From Sphingomonas natans (GTDB lineage: Bacteria; Pseudomonadota; Alphaproteobacteria; Sphingomonadales; Sphingomonadaceae), in contig NZ_JAUOTP010000003.1 of the NCBI RefSeq assembly GCF_030546695.1, positions 558,001 through 622,000 on the forward strand: a stretch of DNA of 64,000 nt, read 5' to 3'. Made by a program: the position numbers and the translations under genes. The notes under the pieces are model-generated. The model was not told the DNA's origin. It saw only the letters and a list, made by a program, of their open reading frames with translations, and made no database searches. The stretch's first letter is position 1; each line of letters begins with the position of its first letter. This document shows positions 52,342 to 62,100 of the stretch, piece by piece.

Positions 52342-53730
52342 TTACTGAATGAGCGTTTTTAGGAAGCTCTTGGATGGCGCAAAGAAATATCCCCCGCCTC
52401 TCATCGTGACGAAGTTGGCAAAGCGGAACGGCTTTTCTTCCCCCGGCTCTCCATATTCCGAGTTCCACATCTGATCATCATTGATGCCCTGGCCCATTAT
52501 GCCGTCAGCGCCATGTGCGGTGCCATTCGGAAAATCAAAGCTGTTTGCCCAGAACTGCTGAGTTACCTCGAACTGCCGCTCTAATTCCTTGTTGTACGCC
52601 ATGAAGAGCAGGCCAACGCCGCCTGTGGGAAAGCTGTCTTCATCTTCGAGGTCGCGATCCGGGTCGCCGAATGGGATACCACGTCTGGGCATTAAATGTG
52701 AGCGTTGTTCGGCATCGTTGGGGACCCGCGGATTCACTTTTCGAACATGGGCATGTATGGGACATTTAAGCCCAAGCGGGTCGTCGTCGTAATTGAAATT
52801 GTTCGGTGTAGGATTAGGGTCGGTAGCTGCCGGCGCAGAAATGAGAGGCGTGCCGTCCTCGAAACGCCCCACGACCATTGCGCCAGCACGCTCATCATCG
52901 TCGCCAGTCAAACCTAATTCGGCAGCGAGGGCTTTCTCCCGCAACTTAAAGTCCCGCACATTTTGCTCGAGCTTTCGGTACACGAGGAAACTGCCGAAAC
53001 TGTCAGGCGTTTTGCCACCCGGATCGCGGACAAGCGCCGCGTCGCCCGGTCCGAACTGCGGATCCCATCCGCTAAATTCACCTTCGAGGCTGATCTCGCG
53101 CTGGACTTCGTCAACCAGGAGCAACGGCTGACTGCGACCATCGACATAACCGAAGTGCTCGATGCCGCGCCCCTTCGGCTCATTGAGCGAAGGATCGCTT
53201 CTCAGAGCGTGCCCGGCGTCGACACCCACAATTTCAATGCCGCTTGTTTGGAATCGTGCGGTCAAATGTGCAGCCGCATTCGCGACCTTCGTTACACTGT
53301 CGTCAGCCACGATAAGCAGGGCATCAATATGTTGGAAATGCGTCTCCCACTCACTCATCGAAGGATCGCCAAGCGAACGGGAATCCATCCCATTTTTGAA
53401 AGCGTCACCCGAAGGCGGCGTGATACCCAGCTTCGCGTAACCACTGGCACTCAAGAAGAAAAAGACATTCGTGCCACCCGGCCGACCAAACTCACGGAAG
53501 GCCTCAGCCTCATGAAGCTGTCGAATTGCGCTGGTTACCTGCGTCCCGATCGCCTGAATTTGCCCCTTCACGGCCGCAATTTTCGCGCTGTCGAACCGCA
53601 GAAAGTGGTTCATCGTATGATCTCGGCCGTGCCCTTTTAGGATATTGCCTTGCAGATCATCCAGCATCGGCCAGAGCGCCGTGTCGCGCCATTCGAGCGG
53701 TTGCGCGAGAGTCTCGTCGGATACTGCCAT
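52342..53730 (-). CDS. DyP-type haem peroxidase
   Basis: 462 residues from an ATG with GGAGGAAGGA just upstream; an earlier in-frame codon would add an unlike tail. The N-terminal LQGNILKGHGRDH and the DyP hallmark GxxDG (FGYVDGRSQP, residues 192-201) supply the catalytic Asp. The haem-ligand His lies in CPIHAHVRKVNPR (His326/His328, with the conserved Arg close by). It oxidises dyes, phenolics or haem-type substrates with hydrogen peroxide. There is no Tat signal, so it belongs with the cytoplasmic long DyP group. A perfect palindrome lies 19 bases upstream of the start. Confidence 0.93.
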   Translation of the reverse strand: MAVSDETLAQPLEWRDTALWPMLDDLQGNILKGHGRDHTMNHFLRFDSAKIAAVKGQIQAIGTQVTSAIRQLHEAEAFREFGRPGGTNVFFFLSASGYAKLGITPPSGDAFKNGMDSRSLGDPSMSEWETHFQHIDALLIVADDSVTKVANAAAHLTARFQTSGIEIVGVDAGHALRSDPSLNEPKGRGIEHFGYVDGRSQPLLLVDEVQREISLEGEFSGWDPQFGPGDAALVRDPGGKTPDSFGSFLVYRKLEQNVRDFKLREKALAAELGLTGDDDERAGAMVVGRFEDGTPLISAPAATDPNPTPNNFNYDDDPLGLKCPIHAHVRKVNPRVPNDAEQRSHLMPRRGIPFGDPDRDLEDEDSFPTGGVGLLFMAYNKELERQFEVTQQFWANSFDFPNGTAHGADGIMGQGINDDQMWNSEYGEPGEEKPFRFANFVTMRGGGYFFAPSKSFLKTLIQ

Positions 53731-53748
53731 TCCTTCCTCCCATAACAA

Positions 53749-53765
53749 TTCGACTCCGAGTCGAA
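53749..53765. promoter_or_regulatory. Palindromic operator-like site upstream of the DyP gene
   Basis: TTCGACTC-C-GAGTCGAA is a perfect eight-base inverted repeat with a one-base centre, 19-35 bases upstream of the DyP start codon. The position suits repressor binding over the transcription start. The regulator is not known. Confidence 0.5.
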
Positions 53766-54306
53766 CCAATTTCTAGCTGTGTGATACTGTTTGTACGGGT
53801 CGATATTGGCAAGGGCCAACATGGGAGTCTGATGGCGGCCGCGAATTGGGTATATCGCTCAACCTCTGACCTGCGATCGGTCGTTGGTGCATACAAGACG
53901 GCTTTCAACGATAGCTTTGGAGGCGAGCGGCCGTGCAATCACGATCGGATTTGAAACACGCGCACACGTTTCGCTCCGAAGGCGCGCTGACATTGCCCCT
54001 AGAGAGACAAAAGACGGCTGCGGATCGATTTCTTCGCAAAGGAATGTTCGTGGCGGAGGCGTCTTGGGCAGCTCATCCTCCGGCCGCGTCATATTCAACA
54101 AGTGTAGGTGCCGGTTGCGCCTGATCAGCGCCTCTGGCGATCCTGATATCGGGCCACCTCCGGCTTCGCCGCTAAGGTCAGTATCGCATAAGTCTCGGGG
54201 TACCCATGGACGGACGGGCGCCTGATACCGGCGAGGTAGAACCAGTTTTCAGAGCGTCTGGCGGCCAGCGGCGCGTCGGACTCGAACGCTATTGCCTGCA
54301 TAGGTC
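53766..54306. other. 540-base gap without a supported gene
   Basis: A possible minus-strand frame beginning MLNMTRPEDELPKTPPPRTF (from 54101) is noted, but it runs into a shadow-like sequence and is not called. Confidence 0.3.
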
Positions 54307-54321
54307 GAACATAATAGGAAC
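54307..54321 (+). promoter_or_regulatory. LexA box (alphaproteobacterial SOS operator)
   Basis: GAAC-ATAATAG-GAAC is the alphaproteobacterial LexA recognition pattern GAAC-N7-GAAC. It lies 30 bases upstream of the SRAP start codon, consistent with SOS repression. Confidence 0.85.
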
Positions 54322-54351
54322 GACGTTTGATGCACGGTGCGGGCGGTTTTA

Positions 54352-54936
54352 ATGTGTAACGACTATCGTCTTTTGGTGGACGCCGCGTCGATCGTCGAAG
54401 ATTTCGCGGATTTGAAAATTCGCATCGACTTCTCCGAAGGAATGCCGAACATCGAGGCCCGGCAGGACATCAAGATAACGGACATGGCGCCAATCGTCCG
54501 CACGTTGGAGCGCGGTTGCGGCGATCTCGTGCAGCGCCGCTGGAGTTGGCCTGGGCCCACGGGCAAGCCGGTTTACAATTTCCGTTCTGATGGTCGCGAG
54601 TTCGACTCAGGACGCTGCCTGATCGTGGCGGATGGCTTTTACGAGTTCACCGCCCCCAGCGACGCTTCGAAAAAGCGCAAGGACAAGTGGTTGTTCACGC
54701 GGAAGGATCAACCGCTATTCTGCATTGCGGGAATCTGGCGAACGGATCCTACGGTCGGAGAGGCGTTCACGATGCTCACGATGCCGCCGGGACCCGACAT
54801 CGCGCCCTACCATGACCGCCAGATCGTCGTTCTGGACCGTAGCGGCTGGATCGACTGGCTGGACCCGAGGATACCGGCGCGCGAGGTGCTGAAGCCGCTA
54901 CCGGCGGGATCGCTTCTCGTCGAGCAGATCGGCTAG
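54352..54936 (+). CDS. SOS response-associated peptidase (SRAP/HMCES family)
   Basis: 194 residues from the ATG at 54352, chosen because it places Cys at position 2 (MCNDYR), the essential residue after Met removal. Other SRAP elements: YNFRSDGREF (the N-x-R-x-E-like segment), LIVADGFYEFT with the catalytic Glu, DQPLFCIAGIWR, and APYHDRQIVVL with the conserved His. The protein covalently shields abasic sites in single-stranded DNA. An upstream in-frame start would bury the Cys and is unlikely. The LexA box upstream confirms SOS control. It ends 28 bases before the stop of a convergent hypothetical gene. Confidence 0.93.
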   Translation: MCNDYRLLVDAASIVEDFADLKIRIDFSEGMPNIEARQDIKITDMAPIVRTLERGCGDLVQRRWSWPGPTGKPVYNFRSDGREFDSGRCLIVADGFYEFTAPSDASKKRKDKWLFTRKDQPLFCIAGIWRTDPTVGEAFTMLTMPPGPDIAPYHDRQIVVLDRSGWIDWLDPRIPAREVLKPLPAGSLLVEQIG

Positions 54937-54964
54937 CCAAGCCAGGTGCGGGTGGCGCACCGGA

Positions 54965-55300
54965 TCATGCTTCTCGGTGTAAGGCGCCAGACTGTCTGAT
55001 GGCCAATTTACCCTGCGGTGTGAGTTGAGTGGGCGCATCACCTGTCTCATCCGACGTTTGAAGCCAAGGACCGGCCGGATGCTCATCACCGCCCGGGTGC
55101 GACAGCTTGGCGATCGTGGCCAACGTGAGCCCGCTTGCGAGACGGTCGATCTCGACCAAACCCCACCATAGATCGAGATCATCGTCCGAGGCTTCCGGAT
55201 CCGGGCTGCCAACCTTGGCGACGATCTCGGTCAGCAGCTCAGACCGAGCCGCGTCCATTCCGACGGTATCCGCAAGATCATCCTGTTTCGTCTGATTCAA
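54965..55300 (-). CDS. Hypothetical acidic protein, 111 residues
   Basis: The frame opens at a TTG (55300) with GAGGAA about seven bases upstream, and no ATG gives a better start. The N-terminal half is acidic and helical (LLTEIVAKVGSPDPEASDDDLDLWWGLVEIDRLASGLTLATIAKL). The C-terminal part reads LTPQGKLAIRQSG, like a winged-helix or regulator end. No family is recognised. The composition supports a real gene. Confidence 0.55.
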   Translation of the reverse strand: MNQTKQDDLADTVGMDAARSELLTEIVAKVGSPDPEASDDDLDLWWGLVEIDRLASGLTLATIAKLSHPGGDEHPAGPWLQTSDETGDAPTQLTPQGKLAIRQSGALHREA

Positions 55301-55789
55301 AGCACGTTCCTCGATGACGCCGGGACGGGATGCATAACGTTAGAGCGTCTCGGTAACGCCAACGGCGCGTGTATGATCCACTGGCCGAGGCATCGAGCAT
55401 ACGTCCGGCAACGCACCCGATCATCTTGACACCCTATCTTTCTGGTAGGGTCCAAGTGAACAGCGGGTCCGTGAACGACCGGGATGTTTACCCCCCGGAG
55501 CTGCGCCAGCAACGGGGGCGCCCGCCCGGTCGAAGCGGTCTCGGTCGGTGCGGAGCCTGGGGTGTCAGGGCGTTGCCGTAGCATCCACCATTTTTTGTCG
55601 GAATGCTTGATGGCCCCTCCCCGGTCCCCCTCAGCGACCGGAGGCGACCTCATGTCTATTCTGCCAATTCGCACGCCTTCGTTCTACGACCTTCTGGACT
55701 GCGGCGATGTGGAGGGCGCGTCATAGGGCGCTGGGTCGCGTCTATGCTGATCATCGCCTTGCCCTAGCCGTCCTGTCAGCCCTCTCCGC
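55301..55789. other. 490-base gap before a nuclease remnant
   Basis: A 24-codon frame starting at about 55652 (MSILPIRTPSFYDLL, GGAGG upstream) is the only hint of coding and is too short to call. Otherwise nothing is supported. Confidence 0.3.
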
Positions 55790-55981
55790 GTGGTGGAGGG
55801 CGACACGCTACGCGCCGGGCCGGTGCGCATCCGCTTGCTTGGTATCGACGCCCCTGACGCCCCCGCCGACGGGCGCTGCCGCCCCTTCCCCAGGCCTGGT
55901 GTCATCCGTGATCGAGCAATCCATGGGATCGACGGCTTTGCGGACAACCGCGCTCACGCCGCGGATGCAGATCGAGCGTGA
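55790..55981 (+). pseudogene. Thermonuclease (SNase-like) N-terminal remnant
   Basis: VVEGDTLRAGPVRIRLLGIDAPDAP matches the first strands of staphylococcal nuclease-like domains (V-x-DGDT...R-x-RL-x-GIDAPE). The Arg and Asp of the active site are present in this part, but the frame ends by 55981 and the rest (D-RYGR and C-terminal helix) is missing. It is a remnant without a credible start. Confidence 0.6.
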
Positions 55982-56140
55982 TAGCCGGGACGATACGGCC
56001 GCCCCCTGGCGCCGTGCTGTCGAGCAAGGCGAACCGAAGCCGTTGGCAGCTCCGGGGGCGACACGCCATTTATCATCGCGAATGGGGCAATGGGGGACGG
56101 ATCGCGCGAGCGTGTCAAAGTGTTGCTCGGTAGGTGAAGA

Positions 56141-56165
56141 GGAACGGCGGCTAGGGGCGCCCGTT
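56141..56165 (+). promoter_or_regulatory. EcfG-type general stress promoter
   Basis: GGAAC (56141-56145), 16-base spacer, CGTT (56162-56165) fits the alphaproteobacterial EcfG sigma factor consensus GGAAC-N16-17-CGTT. Transcription would start almost at the ATG at 56174, implying a leaderless or near-leaderless message. Confidence 0.5.
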
Positions 56166-56173
56166 AGCAGCCG

Positions 56174-56492
56174 ATGTCATCTCAGCTCATCCGAAGCGCT
56201 CTCACCAAGATTGGCGTGCTTGCCGCTCATCCGGCCGCCTTTCTGATTGTCGTCGTCTACACGGTCGCCTGGCTCATACTCGAACCCGAGACTTTCGATT
56301 GGCAATGGCGTGGCGACGATCGCGACTTGGCTGATGACGCTGTTCATTCAGCGGGCCGAGCACCGAGACACGCAGGCCATCCATGCGAAGCTCGACGAGC
56401 TTTTGAAGGCTGATGATAGCGCGCAAACGAGCCTCAAAAACGTCGACGATGAGGAACCCGAGGAGATTGAGGCGGCTCGATCGCGTCAGTGA
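56174..56492 (+). pseudogene. Low-affinity iron permease family protein, frameshifted
   Basis: The first frame reads AAHPAAFLIVVVYTVAWLI and ETFDWQ. The family's next segment continues in a second frame as GVATIATWLMTLFIQRAEHRDTQAIHAKLDELLKADDSAQTSLKNVDDEEPEEIEAARSRQ to 56492. The switch is near 56305, in GATTGGCAATGGCG, and a single-base change would restore one ~106-residue protein. Everything else is well conserved, so the event is recent or a sequencing slip. The EcfG-type promoter upstream fits the general-stress association of these small membrane proteins. Confidence 0.75.
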
Positions 56493-56519
56493 CAGCCCCA
56501 TTTCGTTGACTGCAACAGG

Positions 56520-56543
56520 CGTTCGCCCCGCGTTGCGCGAACG
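56520..56543 (+). terminator. Hairpin after the iron permease gene
   Basis: CGTTCGC (56520-56526) pairs with GCGAACG (56537-56543) over a ten-base loop, about 28 bases past the stop codon. No T-run. Confidence 0.4.
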
Positions 56544-56617
56544 AACCACATGCAACCCGGCATACAAAGCGGCGTCACAGCGAGATTCGAATCCTTGACG
56601 CATCCTGCTCATCGTCG

Positions 56618-56632
56618 GAACATAAGGCGAAC
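56618..56632 (+). promoter_or_regulatory. LexA box upstream of imuA-imuB-dnaE2
   Basis: GAAC-ATAAGGC-GAAC matches the alphaproteobacterial LexA operator exactly, 21 bases before the imuA start. It has the same GAAC-ATAA-x-x-x-GAAC form as the box at 54307. Confidence 0.9.
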
Positions 56633-56653
56633 ATATGATTCTATTGGAACCTG

Positions 56654-57418
56654 ATGGACGCGCAATCGCCACGACCCAAGCTCATCGAACGGCTGCGCGC
56701 GCAGATCGCGGACGCGGGCGCGCCGCTCCGTGAGGTCGGCTGCCTGCCGTTCGGGATCGACGCCCTTGATGCGCGGCTGTCCGGTCGTGGGCTCAGCCGA
56801 TCAGCGTTGCATGAGGTGTCGGCCGCCGGGTCGGGTCTCGTCGACGACGCGGCTGCGACGCTTTTCCTGGCAGGCATCGCCGCTCGCTTGAGCTTGGCCG
56901 GAGAGATAATTGTCTGGGCAGTGACCCGCTTCGACCTCTTCAGTCCTGGGCTTGAGCAGGTCGGACTGCATCCTGACCGGACGCTCTTCGTTGAAGCGAG
57001 AGAGGACAAGGACGTCCTGGCCGTCATGGAGGACAGCGTCCGCCATGGGTCGCTTGCGGCAGTCGTGGGGGAGGTCCGCCGGGCGGATATGACCGCGACG
57101 CGTCGCCTCCAGCTTGCTGCTGGCGAACGGGCGGTGCCTGTCTTTCTCTTTCGGCGGTGGCGGCGCTCTGGTGCGTGCCCGCTCACTGAACCGTCGGCGG
57201 CGACCACGCGGTGGCGAATCGCGAGCGCGCCGTCCGCGCCGCTTGGCATTCCCGGCGTCGGAACGCCTCGCTGGAATGTGGAGCTCGTCCGGCAGCGGAA
57301 TGGCGCGCCTTTCTCACTCATAATGGAGGGCTGCGATGCTACGGGTCGCCTCGCTCTGCCTGCCGCTGCTCCCGATCGAGCGGCTGTGGCGGCAGGAACG
57401 ACCGCGCGCGCGGCTTGA
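56654..57418 (+). CDS. imuA: ImuA, SOS mutagenesis accessory protein
   Basis: 254 residues from the ATG at 56654. It has a RecA/SulA-like core: LPFGIDALDARLSGRGLSRSALHEV in the place of the RecA N-terminal segment, a loop AAGSGLVDDAAATLFLAGIAARL at the (degenerate) P-loop position, and FSPGLEQVGLHPDRTLFVEA as the ImuA signature. Its family binds RecA and works with ImuB and DnaE2 in damage-induced translesion synthesis. The C-terminus overlaps the start of imuB by 83 bases, so the genes are co-translated. The LexA box upstream gives SOS control. Confidence 0.9.
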   Translation: MDAQSPRPKLIERLRAQIADAGAPLREVGCLPFGIDALDARLSGRGLSRSALHEVSAAGSGLVDDAAATLFLAGIAARLSLAGEIIVWAVTRFDLFSPGLEQVGLHPDRTLFVEAREDKDVLAVMEDSVRHGSLAAVVGEVRRADMTATRRLQLAAGERAVPVFLFRRWRRSGACPLTEPSAATTRWRIASAPSAPLGIPGVGTPRWNVELVRQRNGAPFSLIMEGCDATGRLALPAAAPDRAAVAAGTTARAA

Positions 57419-59132
57419 GCCGCCCGCGTTCCTATCACTGCCGGTAGACGACGATCCCGGTGCCTGCTCGGTTCCGCGCGGCGGCGGCTGGCGCCCAGGT
57501 GCGCGCTGGGCGCAGGACGCCCGGCCGAGTCGTAGTCAAATCACGGCGGACATCGAGCGCCTGCCAGCGCACCAGCGGCCGGCCATGCAGGAGCTAGGCC
57601 GTCGTTCGGAGGCCGCTGAGCATCCCTTTCGCGCGCGGCGGCCTGATGAAGGCCGGACGCCTGCTGCCCTCTCGAGAGCGGCGGACGTGGCCTTCGAGCA
57701 GCCAACCGTCCTGGCTGCGCAGGCCGGGCAAAAGCAGCTCGTGTTTGCCGTTTGCCCGGCCGCCCTGGCCCTGGGGCTCTCCCCAGGGATGGCACTCACG
57801 CAGGCTCGCGCGCTGATCCCTGACCTGCGCGTCCGTCCAGCTGATCCCGCCGGGGATATCGGCTTGCTCGCACGCCTCGCCCTGCACGCCGCTCGCAAAT
57901 GGACGCCGACCGCATCGGTGTGCGACAGCGATGGCCTGTGGCTCGACCTGACTGGAACGACCCACCTGTTCGGCGGCGAGGAGCGCTTCTGCCGCAGGCT
58001 GCTGAGCTTCCTCCGCCGGTTCGGTCTGACGGGAAGGATCGCGATCGCGGATACGCCCGGCGCCGCGCATGCGCTCGCGAGATTTGGGTCGAAGGCGATC
58101 GAAATATCCGTGGCCGGCCAGGCGACGCAGGCGATCGCTCGTTTGCCGGTCGACGCACTGCGGCTGGAGGACGCCGCTCTGGCCGCATGCAGGCGGTTCG
58201 GCATCGAACGGATTGCGGACCTGCTGCCAATGCCGCGTGCGCCGTTGGCGCGCCGTCTGGGCCGCGATGCGGTGAAGCGTCTCGATCAGGCCATCGGACG
58301 CATCGCCGAACCGATCGCGCCGGTTGTGGACGAGCAGGCGCCCGCTGCCGAGCTGCGCTTGCTTGAGCCGATATCGACGCCGGACGCGATCGCGCAGGTG
58401 ATTGAGGATCTCGTAACGAACCTCGTGCCCGAGCTTCGCGCCCGCGGGCTCGGTGCGCGCGGGCTCGAGATGACAATGCTGCGTGTGGACGGGGACGAGC
58501 AGCGGATTGTGGTTGGGATCGCGGCTGCGAGCCGCGACACCCGGCACCTTGTCCGGCTGCTTCACCTGCGCATGGAAAAGATCGACCCCGGCCTGGGGAT
58601 CGAGGTCGCCAGACTGCGGGCGGTCCGCTCCGAGCCGTTGGGTGCGAAGCCCCTCTCCAGCAGTCTGCTCGACGATCAGCCCGGCGAGGAGATCGCGCAG
58701 CTGGTCGATCAACTTGCCGGCCGCGTCGGCGAACCCGCGATCTTCAAGACGGGAGAACGCGAGACAGATGTGCCGGAGCGATCGGTCGAGCGCATCAGTC
58801 CGCTCACGGAGTCGCACGGCTGGCCTGCCTGGAAAAGGCCGGCACGCCTGCTGCGCCGGCCAGAGCCGCTGTCCAACGTCATCGCACTCCTTCCAGACAG
58901 TCCTCCACGACGCTTCTCGTGGCGCGGCCACGTTCATGACGTGGTCGCGGGCGACGGCCCCGAGCGCATCCATGGCGAATGGTGGGTGCGCGACGGCGAG
59001 GTCTGGGCGGTGCGGGACTATTTCCGGGTTGAGGATCGCGCCGGCGGCCGCTTCTGGCTCTTCAGGCGAGGAGACGGCGTCGAGGACAGCACCGGCGATC
59101 TGAGCTGGTGGATGCACGGGGCGTTCGGGTGA
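57336..59132 (+). CDS. imuB: ImuB, catalytically inactive Y-family polymerase
   Basis: 598 residues from an ATG with GGAGGG five bases upstream, inside the imuA gene. It starts [16 protein letters not shown] as expected. Residues ~36-105 are an Arg/Pro/Glu-rich stretch not typical of the family. The palm/finger region then follows ([46 protein letters not shown]), a helix-hairpin-helix part ([18 protein letters not shown]), the little finger, and a C-terminal [21 protein letters not shown] module. Acidic catalytic residues of active Y polymerases are not evident. ImuB is the beta-clamp-binding hub that recruits DnaE2. It overlaps dnaE2 by GTGA. Confidence 0.92.
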   Translation: MLRVASLCLPLLPIERLWRQERPRARLEPPAFLSLPVDDDPGACSVPRGGGWRPGARWAQDARPSRSQITADIERLPAHQRPAMQELGRRSEAAEHPFRARRPDEGRTPAALSRAADVAFEQPTVLAAQAGQKQLVFAVCPAALALGLSPGMALTQARALIPDLRVRPADPAGDIGLLARLALHAARKWTPTASVCDSDGLWLDLTGTTHLFGGEERFCRRLLSFLRRFGLTGRIAIADTPGAAHALARFGSKAIEISVAGQATQAIARLPVDALRLEDAALAACRRFGIERIADLLPMPRAPLARRLGRDAVKRLDQAIGRIAEPIAPVVDEQAPAAELRLLEPISTPDAIAQVIEDLVTNLVPELRARGLGARGLEMTMLRVDGDEQRIVVGIAAASRDTRHLVRLLHLRMEKIDPGLGIEVARLRAVRSEPLGAKPLSSSLLDDQPGEEIAQLVDQLAGRVGEPAIFKTGERETDVPERSVERISPLTESHGWPAWKRPARLLRRPEPLSNVIALLPDSPPRRFSWRGHVHDVVAGDGPERIHGEWWVRDGEVWAVRDYFRVEDRAGGRFWLFRRGDGVEDSTGDLSWWMHGAFG

Positions 59133-62100
59133 CCTACGTTGAGCTCCAGGTCACGAGCCACTTCTCCTTCCTTCGCGGCGCATCAAGCCCGGAGGAGCTG
59201 TTCGCGGCGGCGGCTCTGCAGGGTCACACGGCGCTCGGCGTCGCCGATCTGGGAACGGTTGCTGGGATCGTGCGCGCATGGGACGGACAGCGCACCACCG
59301 GCGTCCGCCTTATCGCGGGCACTCGGGTCGTGCTGGATGATGGACGCGTCCTGCTCCTTTATCCGACCGATCGGCCTGCCTGGTCACGCATGACGCGGCT
59401 GCTGACGATCGGGAAAGCGCGCTTCGGCAAGGGGGGCTGCACGCTCTCCTGGGGAGAGGTCGTCGCGCACGCCGACGGCATGATCGCCATATTGCTGCCC
59501 GAGGCCGCCGACGAGACCGTCGCGCGCGATCTGAGCCAGCTGCGGGCCGCGTTCGGCGATCGCAGCTATGTGGCATTGACCTTCCGGCGCAGGCCTGACG
59601 ATCTCGTCCGCCTGCATGCGCTGGCGACGCACGCGCGGGATGCCGGCGTGCGCGCCGTCGCGACGGGCGATATACTCTATCACGCGCCCGAATGCCGGCT
59701 GCTTCAGGACGTGGTCACCGCGATCCGGGAGAAGACCACCGTCGATGCGCTCGGGCATCGCCGCGAGCGGCATGGCGATCGCAATCTCAAGGCGCCGTCT
59801 GAAATGGAGCGCCGCTTCGCCGCCTTCCCCGATGCGATCGCCGCGACCGCCGACATTGCGCGGCGGTGCACGTTCGATCTGGGCGAGCTGAGCTATCAAT
59901 ATCCGCACGAGCAAGTGATCGATGGGCTGACCTCGCAGCAGGCGCTTGAACAATTGTCGCATGAGGCCGTCGCGCGGCTGTACCCGGAAGGCGTCCCGCA
60001 AGCCTATCGCGATCAGATCGCGCACGAACTGCGGCTGATCGGTGAGCTCGGCTATGCTCCTTACTTCCTGACCGTCAACGCGATCGTCGCCGAGAGCCGG
60101 CGGCGAGGCATCCTGTGCCAGGGGCGCGGTTCCGCGGCGAACAGCTGCGTCTGCTTCGTGCTGGGCATCACGAGCATCGATCCGATCAAGCACGAGCTGT
60201 TGTTCGAGCGGTTCGTGTCGGGCGAGCGCCGGGAGCCGCCTGATATCGACGTCGACTTTGAGCATGAGCGGCGTGAAGAGATCATCCAGTGGATCTACGA
60301 GACTTATGGTCGCCAGCATTCCGCGCTGACGGCGGTCGTAACGCGCTACCGCGCGCGCGGCGCAATGCGCGAGGTCGGCAAGGCGCTCGGCCTGCCAGAG
60401 GACATGACCGCGGCGCTGGCCGGGCTGATTTGGGGCTGGTCAGCTGATGGCGTCGGCGAGAAGCAGGCCAAGGAGCTCAACCTCAATCTCGGCGACCGCC
60501 GGCTGCGCCTGGCACTCGATCTGGCGACCAAGCTGATCGGCACGCCGCGCCATCTGTCCCAGCATCCCGGTGGGTTCGTGCTGACCCATGACCGGCTCGA
60601 TGACCTCGTGCCGATCGAGCCCGCGGCGATGGTCGATCGGCAGGTCATCGAATGGGACAAGGACGATATCGATCTGCTCAAGTTCATGAAGGTCGACGTG
60701 CTGGGCCTGGGCATGCTCGGCTGCATGAACCGCGCCTTCAACATGTTGGAGGAAGTCAAAGGCGTCCGCGTCGGGCTGGCCGATCTCCAGGACGACGATC
60801 CCGACGTCTTCGCCATGATCCAGAAGGCCGATACGCTCGGCGTGTTCCAGATCGAGAGCCGGGCGCAGATGTCGATGCTGCCCCGTCTGAAGCCAGCCAA
60901 TTTCTACGACATCGTCGTCCAGGTCGCGATCGTGCGGCCAGGGCCGATCCAGGGCGACATGGTCCATCCGTATCTGCGTCGCCGCGAGGGACGCGAGAAG
61001 CCCGAATATCCCCGACCCGAATTGCGCGCCGTGCTTGAGAAGACGCTCGGCGTGCCGCTGTTCCAGGAGCAGGCGATGAAGGTCGCGATTGTCGGGGCTG
61101 GCTTCACCGCGGTCGAAGCCGACCAGCTCCGCCGGGCGATGGCGACGTTCAAGGTGACGGGCGGGGTCAGCCATTTCTACGACAAACTCGTCGACGGCAT
61201 GGTCGAGCGCGGATATCCGCGTGACTTTGCCGAGCGGACGTTCAAGCAGATTGAGGGCTTCGGCTCCTATGGTTTTCCCGAGAGCCACGCGGCCAGTTTC
61301 GCCAAGATTGCCTACGCGTCGTCGTGGATGAAGCATCATCATCCGGACGTATTTTGCGCGTCGCTGCTGAACGCCCAGCCGATGGGCTTCTACGCGCCTG
61401 CCCAGATCGTGCGCGACGCGCGCGAGCATAATGTCGAGGTCCGGCCGGTCTGCGCAAACGCCAGCCGCTGGGATTGCACGCTCGAGGAGAGCCGCGATCG
61501 CTACAAAGCTGTCCGGCTCGGCTTTCGCCAGGTCCGGGGGCTTGCCAACCTGCATGGCGCGGCGATCGTCGCGGCCCGCGGAGATGCGGCCTACGGGTCG
61601 GTTGAAGAAATCTGGCGTCGCGCGGGTGTGCCGCCAGCCGCGATCGAACGCCTGGCGGAGGCAGACGCGTTCCACGCGTTCGGCGAAGACCGCCGCCAGG
61701 GCATCTGGAAGGTCAAGGGGCTTGGCGAGGCGCCGCTGCCGCTGTTCGCGGCCGCCGATGCGAGAGAGGCGGAATTCAGCCCCGAAGGCATGGAGCCGGA
61801 GGTCGCGTTGCGGCCGATGACGGACGGGCGCGAGGTCGTTGAGGATTACCGGACCTTGCAGCTGTCGCTGCGCGCCCACCCCCTCTCCTTCCTGCGCGAC
61901 GATCTCTCTCGCCGCGGCGTGCGGCGCTGCGCCGATCTGACGAGCATCCGCGACGGCAAATCCGTCGAGGTCGCAGGCGTCATCCTCGTCCGCCAGAAGC
62001 CGGGCTCCGCGAAGGGTGTGCTGTTCATCACGATCGAGGATGAGAGCGGCGTTGCGCAGGGCATATTGTGGCCCGACCGCTTCGAAGCGCAGCGGCGCAC

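Noticed and set aside
53859-54101. 80-codon minus-strand frame starting MLNMTRPEDELPK
   Set aside because: The first ~35 residues look protein-like, but the rest is shadow-like and there is no ribosome-binding site; not enough to call.
56575-56597. T-arm-like sequence (GAGATTCGAATCC) suggesting a tRNA end or attachment site
   Set aside because: Only a weak four-pair stem; no acceptor, D or anticodon arms upstream.
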